A stretch of DNA of 64,000 bases, taken from Nothopassalora personata. Its lineage: Eukaryota > Ascomycota > Dothideomycetes > Mycosphaerellales > Mycosphaerellaceae. Every line of letters begins with the position of its first letter. Position 1 is the stretch's first letter. This document shows positions 41,677 through 50,952 of the stretch, piece by piece. The DNA is taken from contig CM066295.1 of the NCBI GenBank assembly GCA_033816765.1, forward strand, positions 1,674,001 through 1,738,000, read 5' to 3'. A program made the position numbers and the translations under genes. Below the pieces are notes generated by a model, which saw nothing but the letters and a program-made list of their open reading frames with translations, was not told where the DNA came from and ran no database searches.

Positions 41677-44600
41677 CTAGGAAGCAGGGTTAGGAGCAGC
41701 ATCGGGCGACTTGCCGTTGGTCGTGGTGGCGACCTTGATGCCGACCTTCTCAGCGATCGACTGGAACTGAGCCTTTGCTGGCGATGGGCCCTTGGTAGGA
41801 CTGCTGTCCTTCTTCTTGCTGCTCTCACGTGGCGTGGCTCGTGGTGTGACGTTTGGCGACTGCTCGGGCAATGGGGACCGTGGGGGTGACATTGGAGGAC
41901 TGCTCATGCCATCAAGTGAGCCCTCGTGGAATCTGCCATGCTGTGGACCTGCAGACGTGGTGCTGGTGAGGGATGTCACACGTTGCGATGGCTGGTTGCT
42001 TGGACCGCCGGGCATCTCGACCAGCTGACCAGGTAGGCGAAGAGGGCCCTTGGTGTCCTGGGAGCCATCGAATTGGGCGTGAGCGAAGTATCCTGTTGCC
42101 AAGCCAGCAGCGTGAGCAACAGAGCTTCCAGACTTCCACTCGCTTGGAGTCATGATGCGGCTGCCTGGCCACTGACGCTGCATGCTGGAGTCCATGCTTG
42201 AGATGCTGGTGACACGATGTCCCGTGTTTGGTGCACTGCCTGCGGCGATACTGCTGGACGCAATGCTCATCGTGCTGAGCGTAGGCGACGTCGGCGGCAT
42301 TAGGCCTGCTGAGAATTGTCCTCCATGCGGCTGCAGGAATGTACCAGTATTGTCTCCGAACCGTTTGAAGTCAGGAATTGCGGGCAAGTCCTTCATCTGT
42401 GGATGCTGCTTGCTGTCGACAAAGTCTCTGGCCTTTGTGTTCTCACGCTCTCGCACAGACGAGGTGCGGGAAGGTACTGGGAAATTTGGCACATCTGTGA
42501 TGCGAGCAGAGTTGCTGCTGTCGGTGGTGGGCGGGAGGTTTTGGTCCTTTGCCCATGCGCCAAGATTACGCGGTGCGCCAGTGACATGCGGTCCATCCGC
42601 CGCTGGAGTCAAGACGGCGTTCTCGTTCTGTGGCGCATATACTGCTTGTTTCAACGTGTCCATACTCTGCATGCTCATCTCAAACGGCGAACATGCTGTG
42701 GTAGCCTGCTCGGGCATCATGAATCGATTTGAAGATCTTGAAGGTAAGGCTGGGGATGGACGGCGAGATGTAGGCCTCATGGGGCTGCCTGTCAGCGTCT
42801 TAGATCCCGGCGCGGTCGTGGGTGGAGTCGACTTCAGAAGACCAGCAACGTAACCATTAAGCGAGTCGCCGGCTCGATCGCCGATGTGCTTGCGCTGCAA
42901 GCCGGCCTGGAAACCCTCAATCCACTCGCGTGACTTGTCAAGTAGATCGAGCGTATCGAATGCGCTGGTGACGGCGCCAATGTCCGGCCGAGCAGCTTGC
43001 TCCAGCTGCGGTGATGATTGCTGTGGGTGTTCTTGGATGAACAGCCACTCGCGCTTGCTCTTAGGGCTGATATTGTGTGCATCTCGGTTTGGCACATCGT
43101 CTCGCTGCCGTGGAAGACTGAGCGGCTGAGAGACTTTGCGCCCACTGTCGACCGGTGTACCAGGAGGCACAGCTGGCGCCCTGAAGCGTTGCGGGCTGAG
43201 ATCGTCATGTCCAGGAGTGATCATAGTCTTGTCGCGCGCGACGTGTGCCTCGTCCCTCTCCTCAGATCGCGCAAACGGACGAGAGTCTTGCTGACAAGTC
43301 GAGTATTCGCCGGTGTTGCAGGGAAAGAAGTCTGCCGTATTGAAGCTCGCGATGCTTGAGCTGTGCATGTGAACGTCCTTCTTGGCTGGACTGATCGTGT
43401 CATCTGTGCCGGTAGACGATCTCTGCGCTCCAGAATCTAAATGCACTGGAAACAAGGGCGCTGATGGACCCGTCAAACTGCCGGGGACACCACTCTGACC
43501 TTGGCCAGAAGTTTTTGCGCTTGCCGGCTTGTATGCTGGGCTCATGGGGTTCAAGACCGATTTCGTGTTGGCTGACTTCGGCTCGGGCGCTTTGATAGAG
43601 ACAGCGTGGTTGCGATTCGGTGTCTCGATGTTGATGTCCGCGAAAGACCCGTCGTGCTGGGGTACGCTTTCACTCTCCTGTGTCTGGTTGACAGGCGGCA
43701 GATCACTCGGTAGAGGCGCGGATGCAAGCGACGGCAGCATTGGGAATGGAGGCCCCATTGAGCCATCGAATGGTGGAGGCTGCATAAACATGCCCGCTGG
43801 TGGCACATCCCAACGTTGTCCAGAGTATATTTCCTCTGGACTTGGCGTTGTGAAGTGAGGCGCGAACGCTCCTGGCAAGAACGGAGCATGTGGATGTGGC
43901 GGAGCGATTGGTCCCGGGAACATCTGGGCGGGGCGCTGTCTCTGGGACGCAGGAACAATGCCTCCTGGACCTCGTCTCGGTGGCGACATTGATTGTCGAG
44001 GAGCCATGGCTCGCGGCGAGATTGGAGCATTTGGCGGAGGCTGGTTCCTCAAGCTCTTCAGTGCCTTGCGAATCTTGTCCATGTTGGTGACTAGCTCACG
44101 ACGTCTGGCGACCAGTCCGTCCCTGAAGCCTTTGCCCATGCCACGACCGTGGATCACTTCGGTCTTGTCCACATCCTTGAGCTCGTGCTCGAGCTTTGCA
44201 TACTCGAGCTCAAGTGCACTGATCTGAGAAGCTGGGTTCGGCTCAGGGGCAACCACACCAGCAGACCGAAGGGTAGTCTGCTGTTGAGGGCGGTGTGGAG
44301 CGAGAGCGGCGTTGAGCGGGCCGCGAGAAGAGCCGTGAACGTTTGGAGCCTCGATGTAGAGTTGCAGGGCGCCGTTGACTTCCTGCAGTGGCATGATGGT
44401 GCCATCAACAATCTGGCACAAGTTGCCATCGATGTCCTGTGCCACGAAGCCATTCTCCGTAGCTCGAGTCCATTGTGGCTTCCCAGCTTGGTGATTTGGA
44501 GCAACAGATTTGATAAGTCCACCATTGGCTTGAATGGCACTGTAGCCAAAGCGTGGGTGGCAAAGAGGTGACTGTTCAGAAGGGACGATTCGGCCTCCGG

Positions 44601-45401
44601 CGGTAACACGTACGTGAGTGGGTGAGCCGTGGGCTTTGACAATGGCTTCAGCCTTCTTTCTCTTGAGTGATGGCGTCGGTGATGGGCGGAATCTGAATGG
44701 TCCTACTCGTAATGTCTGACCGTTGGGCACAATCTCGCCGAGTGCCAGACCGTTTGGTGGAGGCTGGAGGCTGACCGGCTTGCCGTCGGTTTCGGAAATG
44801 TCTGCAAGCAGATTCTCATTGTTGGACTTGTTCGATGGAACGCGTAGTGAGTTGCCGGAGGTACGAGAGCGGTATGAACGAGCAGCGAACGACTTTGAGC
44901 CGCGGAGAACATGCTCTGTCGGCGAAGTTGGTGTCAGCATGAAGCCGCCAAACTCGTATTCTTTGCTGTCTTGTGTCGGGGAGGCCACGAGGTCGTCCAC
45001 CCAGCGCTGCGTCTCTGCCACGCTGGATGGAGATTCCATCGTGAAGCAATGAGTGGTGTTAATGATCGGTGAGGATGTATGGTGCGGGTGAGAAAGGATG
45101 GTGATGTGAAAGGATGTGTTTAAAGGTGGAGATCAATAGGAGCCTAAAGGAAAAGTGAGCTCTTGTGGCCTCGAGCCTGAGCAGTTGCCAAGCGAGAGTG
45201 AGGCTGTTTCAGATAGTGAAGAGCTCACTGCCGCGGAGCTACACATGACAACGTCCGGCAGAACATACCTTTCACAATCTCGGCATCTTCGCCGTCCTTC
45301 TCTTCAATAGCCTCCTGAAGCTTGGGTTGTGACTGACTGCCCCTCAAGCGATGTAGCTCCTCAGCCGAGTAGACCTTTCGAGTCGTCTTGGGTCCAGTCA
45401 T
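41677..45401 (-). CDS. Large disordered protein with probable eIF4E-binding-like first exon
   Basis: The main ORF, 45039-41677, encodes 1120 aa. It is Pro/Ser/Gln-rich throughout, with a coiled coil near residues 275-335 (LELEYAKLEHELKDVDKTEV, LVARRRELVTNMDKIRKALK). A second coding segment upstream, 45401-45269, begins MTGPKTTRKVYSAEELHRLR and ends EDAEIVK with a GTATGT donor. Splicing to the AG at 45015 joins it in frame to ETQRWVDDLV, removing 254 nt and giving about 1155 aa. YSAEEL fits the Y-x4-L core of eIF4E-binding proteins, although the next residue is His rather than hydrophobic. An alternative is that the protein starts at ATG 45039 and the upstream segment is separate. A translational-repressor role is inference. 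Confidence 0.65.
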
Positions 45402-45965
45402 GGCCACGAACGTGGACGATGTGTCCGTGGATGGAGGAGCGGAAGAGCTGCGGGCGTCGTTTGTTCATGCACTCTGCGGACAGATCCGTGAGTAACCCGC
45501 ATATGCGAGATCTGAGGGTTTGGAAGCTTACGTGAGTGTGCAGCAGCGTGTTGCTTCTCCCGTTCAGGAACTGGTCGAGGTTCGATGGACGAGCGCCAGT
45601 GTGCGAGAGGGGATCTTGCTTGTATGAAGAAGTTGGGAATGGTTGGAATTGCAATGAGCGTGTTTGCGAGAGCGACAGACGAGCTGATGTGTTTTGTGTT
45701 GAGGAATGAGAGGAACAGGATGAGAGAACACAGGAAGTGTACCATGGTAATGCACTGCCTCCTCGAGCCCAGTGAGACTCGCAGGAACATCCTCGAGCAA
45801 GAAGCAGGTATTGATGGTTGAGGCGCGAAATGCGGCTGCTATATCGAGTGCAGCATGGGTGCATGCAAGGTGAAGCAGGAGCACGTTAGTCTGTTGTTCT
45901 GGTGGTAGGCACTTCCCTGGTCGGGCCTGCTGTTAGTTTCACTGTGCTCGTGCCTGCTCCGATTG

Positions 45966-46030
45966 CTCTGCTCTGCTCTGCCCTGCCCTGCCCTGCCCTG
46001 CCCTGCCCTGCCCTGCCCTGCCCTGCCCTG
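45966..46030. repeat. Pentanucleotide microsatellite (CTCTG)3(CCCTG)10
   Basis: Thirteen perfect five-base units, three CTCTG then ten CCCTG, in the interval between the large disordered protein gene and RSM19. ORFs across it encode only repeat-derived Ala/Leu/Pro/Cys strings. Confidence 0.92.
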
Positions 46031-46423
46031 CCACATGCAACTCGCCAGCAATATCAACGCTTCCTTTCCACCACAATCATTCATATTTGCCATAGATCGG
46101 GTCACTCCGGCACCTGTTCCATGCTCCCCTTTGCACCAGCTTGGTAGATGGCATGCCATCCACGCCCTGCTCTCCGCCGTTCCGATCCACGCGCCTTATT
46201 GATTGAGCTTTGCTTTCACTCGCAATGAAAATTTGCTTCACTTCAGCGCGAGCCTTAAAGTGTGTGCGATTGTGCTCTAGATAAGCAGTCGCGTTTGCTA
46301 CAACATTCTTGCCCGCCCTGCGATGCGGCTGTCATACTAGACCACGATCACCTATATTCGATCGTAACCGAGTCGACGGCCGCGCGCGCGCTCCCGAGCC
46401 ATGATCCCGAATTCCGATCTTGT

Positions 46424-46865
46424 CTACTTGTTCTTGGAATGCTTGTACGTGAAGCGCTTTCGGGTGCTGGCAGAGTATTGTCAGTAAGGCGTTCACCAGT
46501 GGGCGAGGGCAAGACTTACTGCGAGAACTCTCCCAACTTGTGTCCGACCATGTCCTCCGTGATGCGCACGTCGTTGTAGATCTTGCCGTTGTAGACTTGG
46601 AAGATGAGGCCCAAGAAGTTCGGCAGGATCGTTGCGCTGCGCGCTTGTGTCTTAATCGGTGGCGTTCTTTCACCAGCCTTAGGCCGTACTAACGGTAGCC
46701 TTCGAAGATGTTAACACTCCTAATCGCGGTCGTCTTAATTAGATCCTCACATACGGAACGATGTGTGGTCCTGTGTATCTTTGTCAGCAACATGTTATAT
46801 GCTGATCGTGCTTCAGACTCACCCTTCCACACAGACCGAGCGAATAGCGCACTCGTTGCCCTCAT
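46424..46865 (-). CDS. RSM19: Mitochondrial small-subunit ribosomal protein uS19m
   Basis: Four small exons, 46865-46823, 46770-46755, 46699-46520 and 46466-46424, giving 93 aa. Assembly restores the S19 sequence: [20 protein letters not shown], then [40 protein letters not shown], and [19 protein letters not shown] to the stop. The MVGHKLGEF motif is diagnostic. Exon 2 is only 16 nt. The protein belongs to the head of the mitochondrial 30S-like subunit. An upstream in-frame ATG at 46898 would add 11 residues. It is head-to-head with MRE11 across 295 bp. Because it is split into tiny exons, a simple ORF search would miss it. Confidence 0.92.
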
Positions 46866-47160
46866 GACTGCTGGTAATGGACGCCTGTATGGCTTCACGC
46901 TCTTGATGAAGTCGATGGGAGGCCAGGAGCGGACAACCTCATCTCCTTGCGGCTAGCTTTGAAAAATGCCAAGGGAGATGGTTCACGTGATTCCGCGTGG
47001 CGACGCGTCGAGGCAACGATGCTCTCTACGCCAATCAATGGCCATCAAACGCAGTCATTCACTTCATACCGTCAAGGACATACACCTTTCTTCGAAATGT
47101 TTGCTACCATGCATGAGGCACTCCTCTCTCTAGTGAGCTGATAGAGCCAGCTCCCGCATC

Positions 47161-49521
47161 ATGCCTCACTTCACAGGTATGGCTACTCAGGCTCAACCAG
47201 AACAGTGGTCAACAGCACCAGAACTGACGTACACAGCGGCGGACACAATCCGCATCCTCGTCTCGACAGACAATCATGTCGGCTATGGCGAGCGCGATCC
47301 GAAGCGCGGTGATGACAGCTGGAAGACCTTTGACGAGATCATGACACTGGCCAAGGATCGCGATGTCGACATGGTACTACTCGCAGGAGATCTGTTCCAC
47401 GAGAACAAGCCGTCTCGAAAGTCACTCTACCAAGTCATGCGGAGTCTGCGCGCCAACTGCTTTGGCGATAAGCCTTGCGAGCTGGCAATGCTGAGCGATG
47501 AAAGCGAGCATTTCGCCGGCGCTTTCAACCACGCAAACTACAACGACGCAGACATCAATGTGGCAATCCCCGTCTTCTCCATTCACGGGAATCACGATGA
47601 CCCATCTGGCGAAGGTCATCTCGCAGCACTCGATATCTTGGCAATGTCTGGTCTCCTCAACTACTATGGCCGCACACCGGAAGCTGACAAAATTGACATC
47701 AAGCCGGTGCTCCTCCAGAAGGGAAAGACCAAGCTCGCACTATATGGCATGAGTAATGTGCGTGATGAGCGTCTGTTCCGGACCTTCCGCGACAACCAGG
47801 TTAAATTCTATCAGCCGAGCACACAACAGAAGGACTGGTTCAACATCATGAGCGTCCATCAGAACCACCACGCCTACACTGAGACCTCCTACTTGCCTGA
47901 ACAATATATTCCCAACTTCATGCACTTGGTCGTCTGGGGTCACGAGCACGAATGCAAGATTGACCCCCAAGAGAACGCTGAGATGGGCTTCAAAGTCATG
48001 CAGCCTGGATCCTCTGTTGCCACCTCACTGTCCAAAGGCGAAGCAGTGCCTAAACATGTCGCTATACTCAGCGTCAAGGGCACTGACTACGACGTTGAGC
48101 CGATCCGTCTAAAGACCGTTCGCCCTTTCGTCATGAAAGAGATCGTCCTCAATGACTTCGAGGCAGCAGTCGAAAGCGCAATGGTCAAGGACGAGTCTGA
48201 CTCCAAGGCCAGGCTGACACACTTCCTTGTGCAGCAGATCGAAGAATTGATCGAAGAGGCAAACAATAGCTGGCGCGAGACGCAGGAGGAGGCGGGAAAC
48301 GAAGTGGATGAGGACGAAATGCCACAGCCGCTCATTCGACTGCGCGTCGAGCATACCGATCCAGAAGGTGGAGCGTATCACATCACCAATCCGCAGCGTT
48401 TTGCATCCGAGTTTGCAGACCGAGTTGCGAACACTGACATAGTACAATACCACCGCAAGCGAAAGGCAGTCACACGAGGCAAGCTTCAACCAGACATGCC
48501 AGAAGCAGAAGCCATATCTTTCGCGTCTATTGACAGTGTCAAAATCGACAAGCTCGTAAAAGAGTTCCTGGAAGCACAATCACTCACGATCCTGCCCCAG
48601 AACAGGTTCAACGACGCGGTCGGACAGTTCGTAGACAAAGACGACAAACATGCCATGGAGGAGTTCCTCGAAGATACGATGAACCAACAGCAGGAGAGCC
48701 TTCTCGATCCCGACAAGGACAAGAAGGTTGTTGATCGCGACATGGACGATGAGAGCGATACTGAGGCGAACAATATGGATGTGTACGAGCAGATGGAGGA
48801 AGAGCGCCAGCGCCAAGAAGAAGCACACGCTAGAGGCGAGCTGAAACGCAGGCGTCGGAAGGGCAACCTCAAGCCAAAGCCAGATGACTGGGACAGCGAT
48901 GTAGGCGGTCCGTGGGAAGACAGCATATTCGCTATCCCTGTTGACGAGGAAGGACAAGAGAATGGTGACGATGACGATGACAACGCGAGTGTGGTTTCTG
49001 GAGCGAGCAAGGCACCGGCGAGAGGCAGAGGTAGTCGTGGTGGTCGAGGAGGGAAGGCAACGGCTGGTACGACGCGCAAGGCACCTGCACCCAAGAGGAC
49101 CGCTGCGAAGCCTGCTGCTGGACGAGGCAGAAAGAAGAAGCCCGACAGCGATGAAGACCAAGACGACGATGTCATCATGCTCGACGACGACGACGATGAT
49201 GAAGACGAGAGCCAAGGCCTCTTCGTCCGTCAAGCAAAGTCGACAGCACGACATCAACACTCTGCATCGCCGCCCAAGAGAGCCGCGCCGAAGTCTACTC
49301 GTGGCAGAATTGGTGCCGCTGCTTCGAGCACACAACAAAGCCGTCTCAATTTCGGCAGCAGTCAAGTCCACGGCAGTGCCCGGTCAAGTGGCACCAGCAG
49401 GGCGGCTGCTGCGAAGCCTGCGGCATCGGAGCGTCTTAAAGACCTCAGTGAGGACGAGATCAGCGACGATGATGCCTTTGAGCCTCCGCCAGCTGCTCAG
49501 CGCCGGATTGAAAGACGATAA
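47161..49521 (+). CDS. MRE11: Double-strand-break repair nuclease MRE11
   Basis: Single exon, 786 aa. All five phosphoesterase motifs are present: STDNHVGYGERD, LLAGDLFHENKPS, SIHGNHDDPSGEG, MSVHQNHHAY and VWGHEHECKID. The capping domain follows, with VMKEIVLNDFEAA and the conserved LIRLRVEHTDPEGG. The C-terminal 250 residues are disordered and highly charged, including a GAR-type stretch (ARGRGSRGGRGG), acidic runs (DDDDDDED) and a TQQSRLNFGSS motif. MRE11 forms the MRN/MRX complex with RAD50 and NBS1/XRS2 and processes DNA ends in the nucleus. An alternative start is Met7 (47179). It probably shares a bidirectional promoter with RSM19. Confidence 0.97.
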   Translation: MPHFTGMATQAQPEQWSTAPELTYTAADTIRILVSTDNHVGYGERDPKRGDDSWKTFDEIMTLAKDRDVDMVLLAGDLFHENKPSRKSLYQVMRSLRANCFGDKPCELAMLSDESEHFAGAFNHANYNDADINVAIPVFSIHGNHDDPSGEGHLAALDILAMSGLLNYYGRTPEADKIDIKPVLLQKGKTKLALYGMSNVRDERLFRTFRDNQVKFYQPSTQQKDWFNIMSVHQNHHAYTETSYLPEQYIPNFMHLVVWGHEHECKIDPQENAEMGFKVMQPGSSVATSLSKGEAVPKHVAILSVKGTDYDVEPIRLKTVRPFVMKEIVLNDFEAAVESAMVKDESDSKARLTHFLVQQIEELIEEANNSWRETQEEAGNEVDEDEMPQPLIRLRVEHTDPEGGAYHITNPQRFASEFADRVANTDIVQYHRKRKAVTRGKLQPDMPEAEAISFASIDSVKIDKLVKEFLEAQSLTILPQNRFNDAVGQFVDKDDKHAMEEFLEDTMNQQQESLLDPDKDKKVVDRDMDDESDTEANNMDVYEQMEEERQRQEEAHARGELKRRRRKGNLKPKPDDWDSDVGGPWEDSIFAIPVDEEGQENGDDDDDNASVVSGASKAPARGRGSRGGRGGKATAGTTRKAPAPKRTAAKPAAGRGRKKKPDSDEDQDDDVIMLDDDDDDEDESQGLFVRQAKSTARHQHSASPPKRAAPKSTRGRIGAAASSTQQSRLNFGSSQVHGSARSSGTSRAAAAKPAASERLKDLSEDEISDDDAFEPPPAAQRRIERR

Positions 49522-50160
49522 ACACTGAATTGCCGACATGACTTTGGAATTGCTGTACTTTAGCGAAGCGTAGCATGGCGTGGCGTTGGAGAGGAGATGG
49601 AACAGTGTACCCACTTGGGGCCACGGCGGGACGTGGGAAGAATAGTACCACCAGAAACATATTGCTCACTCACATGATGTATGAAATGAAATGCTCACAC
49701 GACGTTTTCCTTCACTCGGAGGTCGCACCAGCCTGCCGTGCTCCTGTACATCAACATCTCTGTGCGAGTCAGCTGCCATCTTTGGAATTCTCCACTTTCT
49801 CTGCCGTGTGGCCACGACGCCTGGGCGTCAATACATGGACAGCAGTGACGCAGACGATGTCGTGGAGTAGAGTCTGCACCATCTGTCGATTAAAGTCTTG
49901 CCAAGTAATGAGCCGTATTGACGACAGCACGATCAATAAGGTCCAAGGAACTGAGATTCTGCTGTATGTACTCGTACGACGCTTGTGAGAAGCCGATCCC
50001 GCTGCAGGAGGTCGATGGCCATGCAGCTGTGGCTAGTGAGTGAGGTGTTTTGGTCAGGATGACGATCTGCAGTTGAGGCGCACGCGCCCGCTGTCAGGCC
50101 AGGTCGTGCGTTTCGATACGCGCTGTCTCGCTGGTGGGGTTTTGACACCCGGTTGATGGT

Positions 50161-50180
50161 GTGGTGTGGTGTGGTGTGGT
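50161..50180. repeat. Short pentanucleotide repeat (GTGGT)4
   Basis: Four perfect GTGGT units, preceded by an ATGGT variant. Confidence 0.8.
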
Positions 50181-50757
50181 GACGAGACTCGTTCGAGAGC
50201 TGATGTTGATGTCGATGGGGAGGCATCTTATGAGCGGAGTCCGGAAGCGTTCTTGCACAGCCTGCCTCCACGGGCGACGTTGAAACTTTATTGTTTTGAT
50301 GAGGTTGACCACCTGGTATAGGAGTGGCGGTGCAGCTGGACATGGGTACAGCAGTTCTAGTCTTTCACTCCAGCCTCCACGAATATGGGGTCCAGGGATC
50401 GTGCCAAGACCCCTGTAGAAAATCTTTAATTTGTGAGACAGGAAAACTTGATTCGAAGGATTAGACGCTGTGGCTGGTGAAGTAGTGAGGATTGGGGATT
50501 ATGATGGTTGAGGTGGCTAGAACTTGCGTATCGCGTGGGGCGTTCGCGTGTATCCGTCTGTTTCGAGTTTAGTTGTCGCTCAAGGAACGTGTGGAACAGG
50601 ACGTGATGAGTGATAAGGACACGACTGTAATAGTCATCTCGGCCCCGGGGAAGGACGATTCTTTTTTCGATTAATCGTTCAGCGACCCGATCGTGCGGCT
50701 CGACAGTTCCAAAGGGATAGGCGTCCGTGTTTGGATTGGCTTTTGGCCTCTGCGCAA

Positions 50758-50758
<1 letters not shown>

Positions 50759-50814
<56 letters not shown>
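50759..50814. repeat. Dinucleotide microsatellite (CA)28
   Basis: Twenty-eight uninterrupted CA units ending 138 nt upstream of the CSC1-like start codon, probably in the promoter or 5' UTR. Length polymorphism is likely. Confidence 0.95.
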
Positions 50815-50815
<1 letters not shown>

Positions 50816-50952
50816 CGCCACGCCTCCTGGACATCTCCATCGCCCACTTTCTGTGCGCGCCTCGGACCTTCCCTCACCTCTTCATCAACGTCTGCCGGTG
50901 TCCTGCGTGCGTCTTCCACCTGCAGCGCTCATAGGAGCCGGTATCCCCTAAG

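Larger units (their letters stand above)
49522..50952. other. Intergenic region with two simple repeats
   Basis: About 1.4 kb between MRE11 and the CSC1-like gene. It contains the short (GTGGT)4 tract at 50161-50180 and the (CA)28 tract at 50759-50814. No supported gene; ORFs are short or repeat-derived. Confidence 0.5.

Noticed and set aside
45839..46202. ORFs over the CCCTG tract on both strands
   Set aside because: Repeat-derived strings without flanking protein-like sequence.
48486..49371. Long ORFs (230 and 263 codons) antisense to MRE11
   Set aside because: They mirror the low-complexity acidic and GAR tail of MRE11; no independent coding signal is seen.
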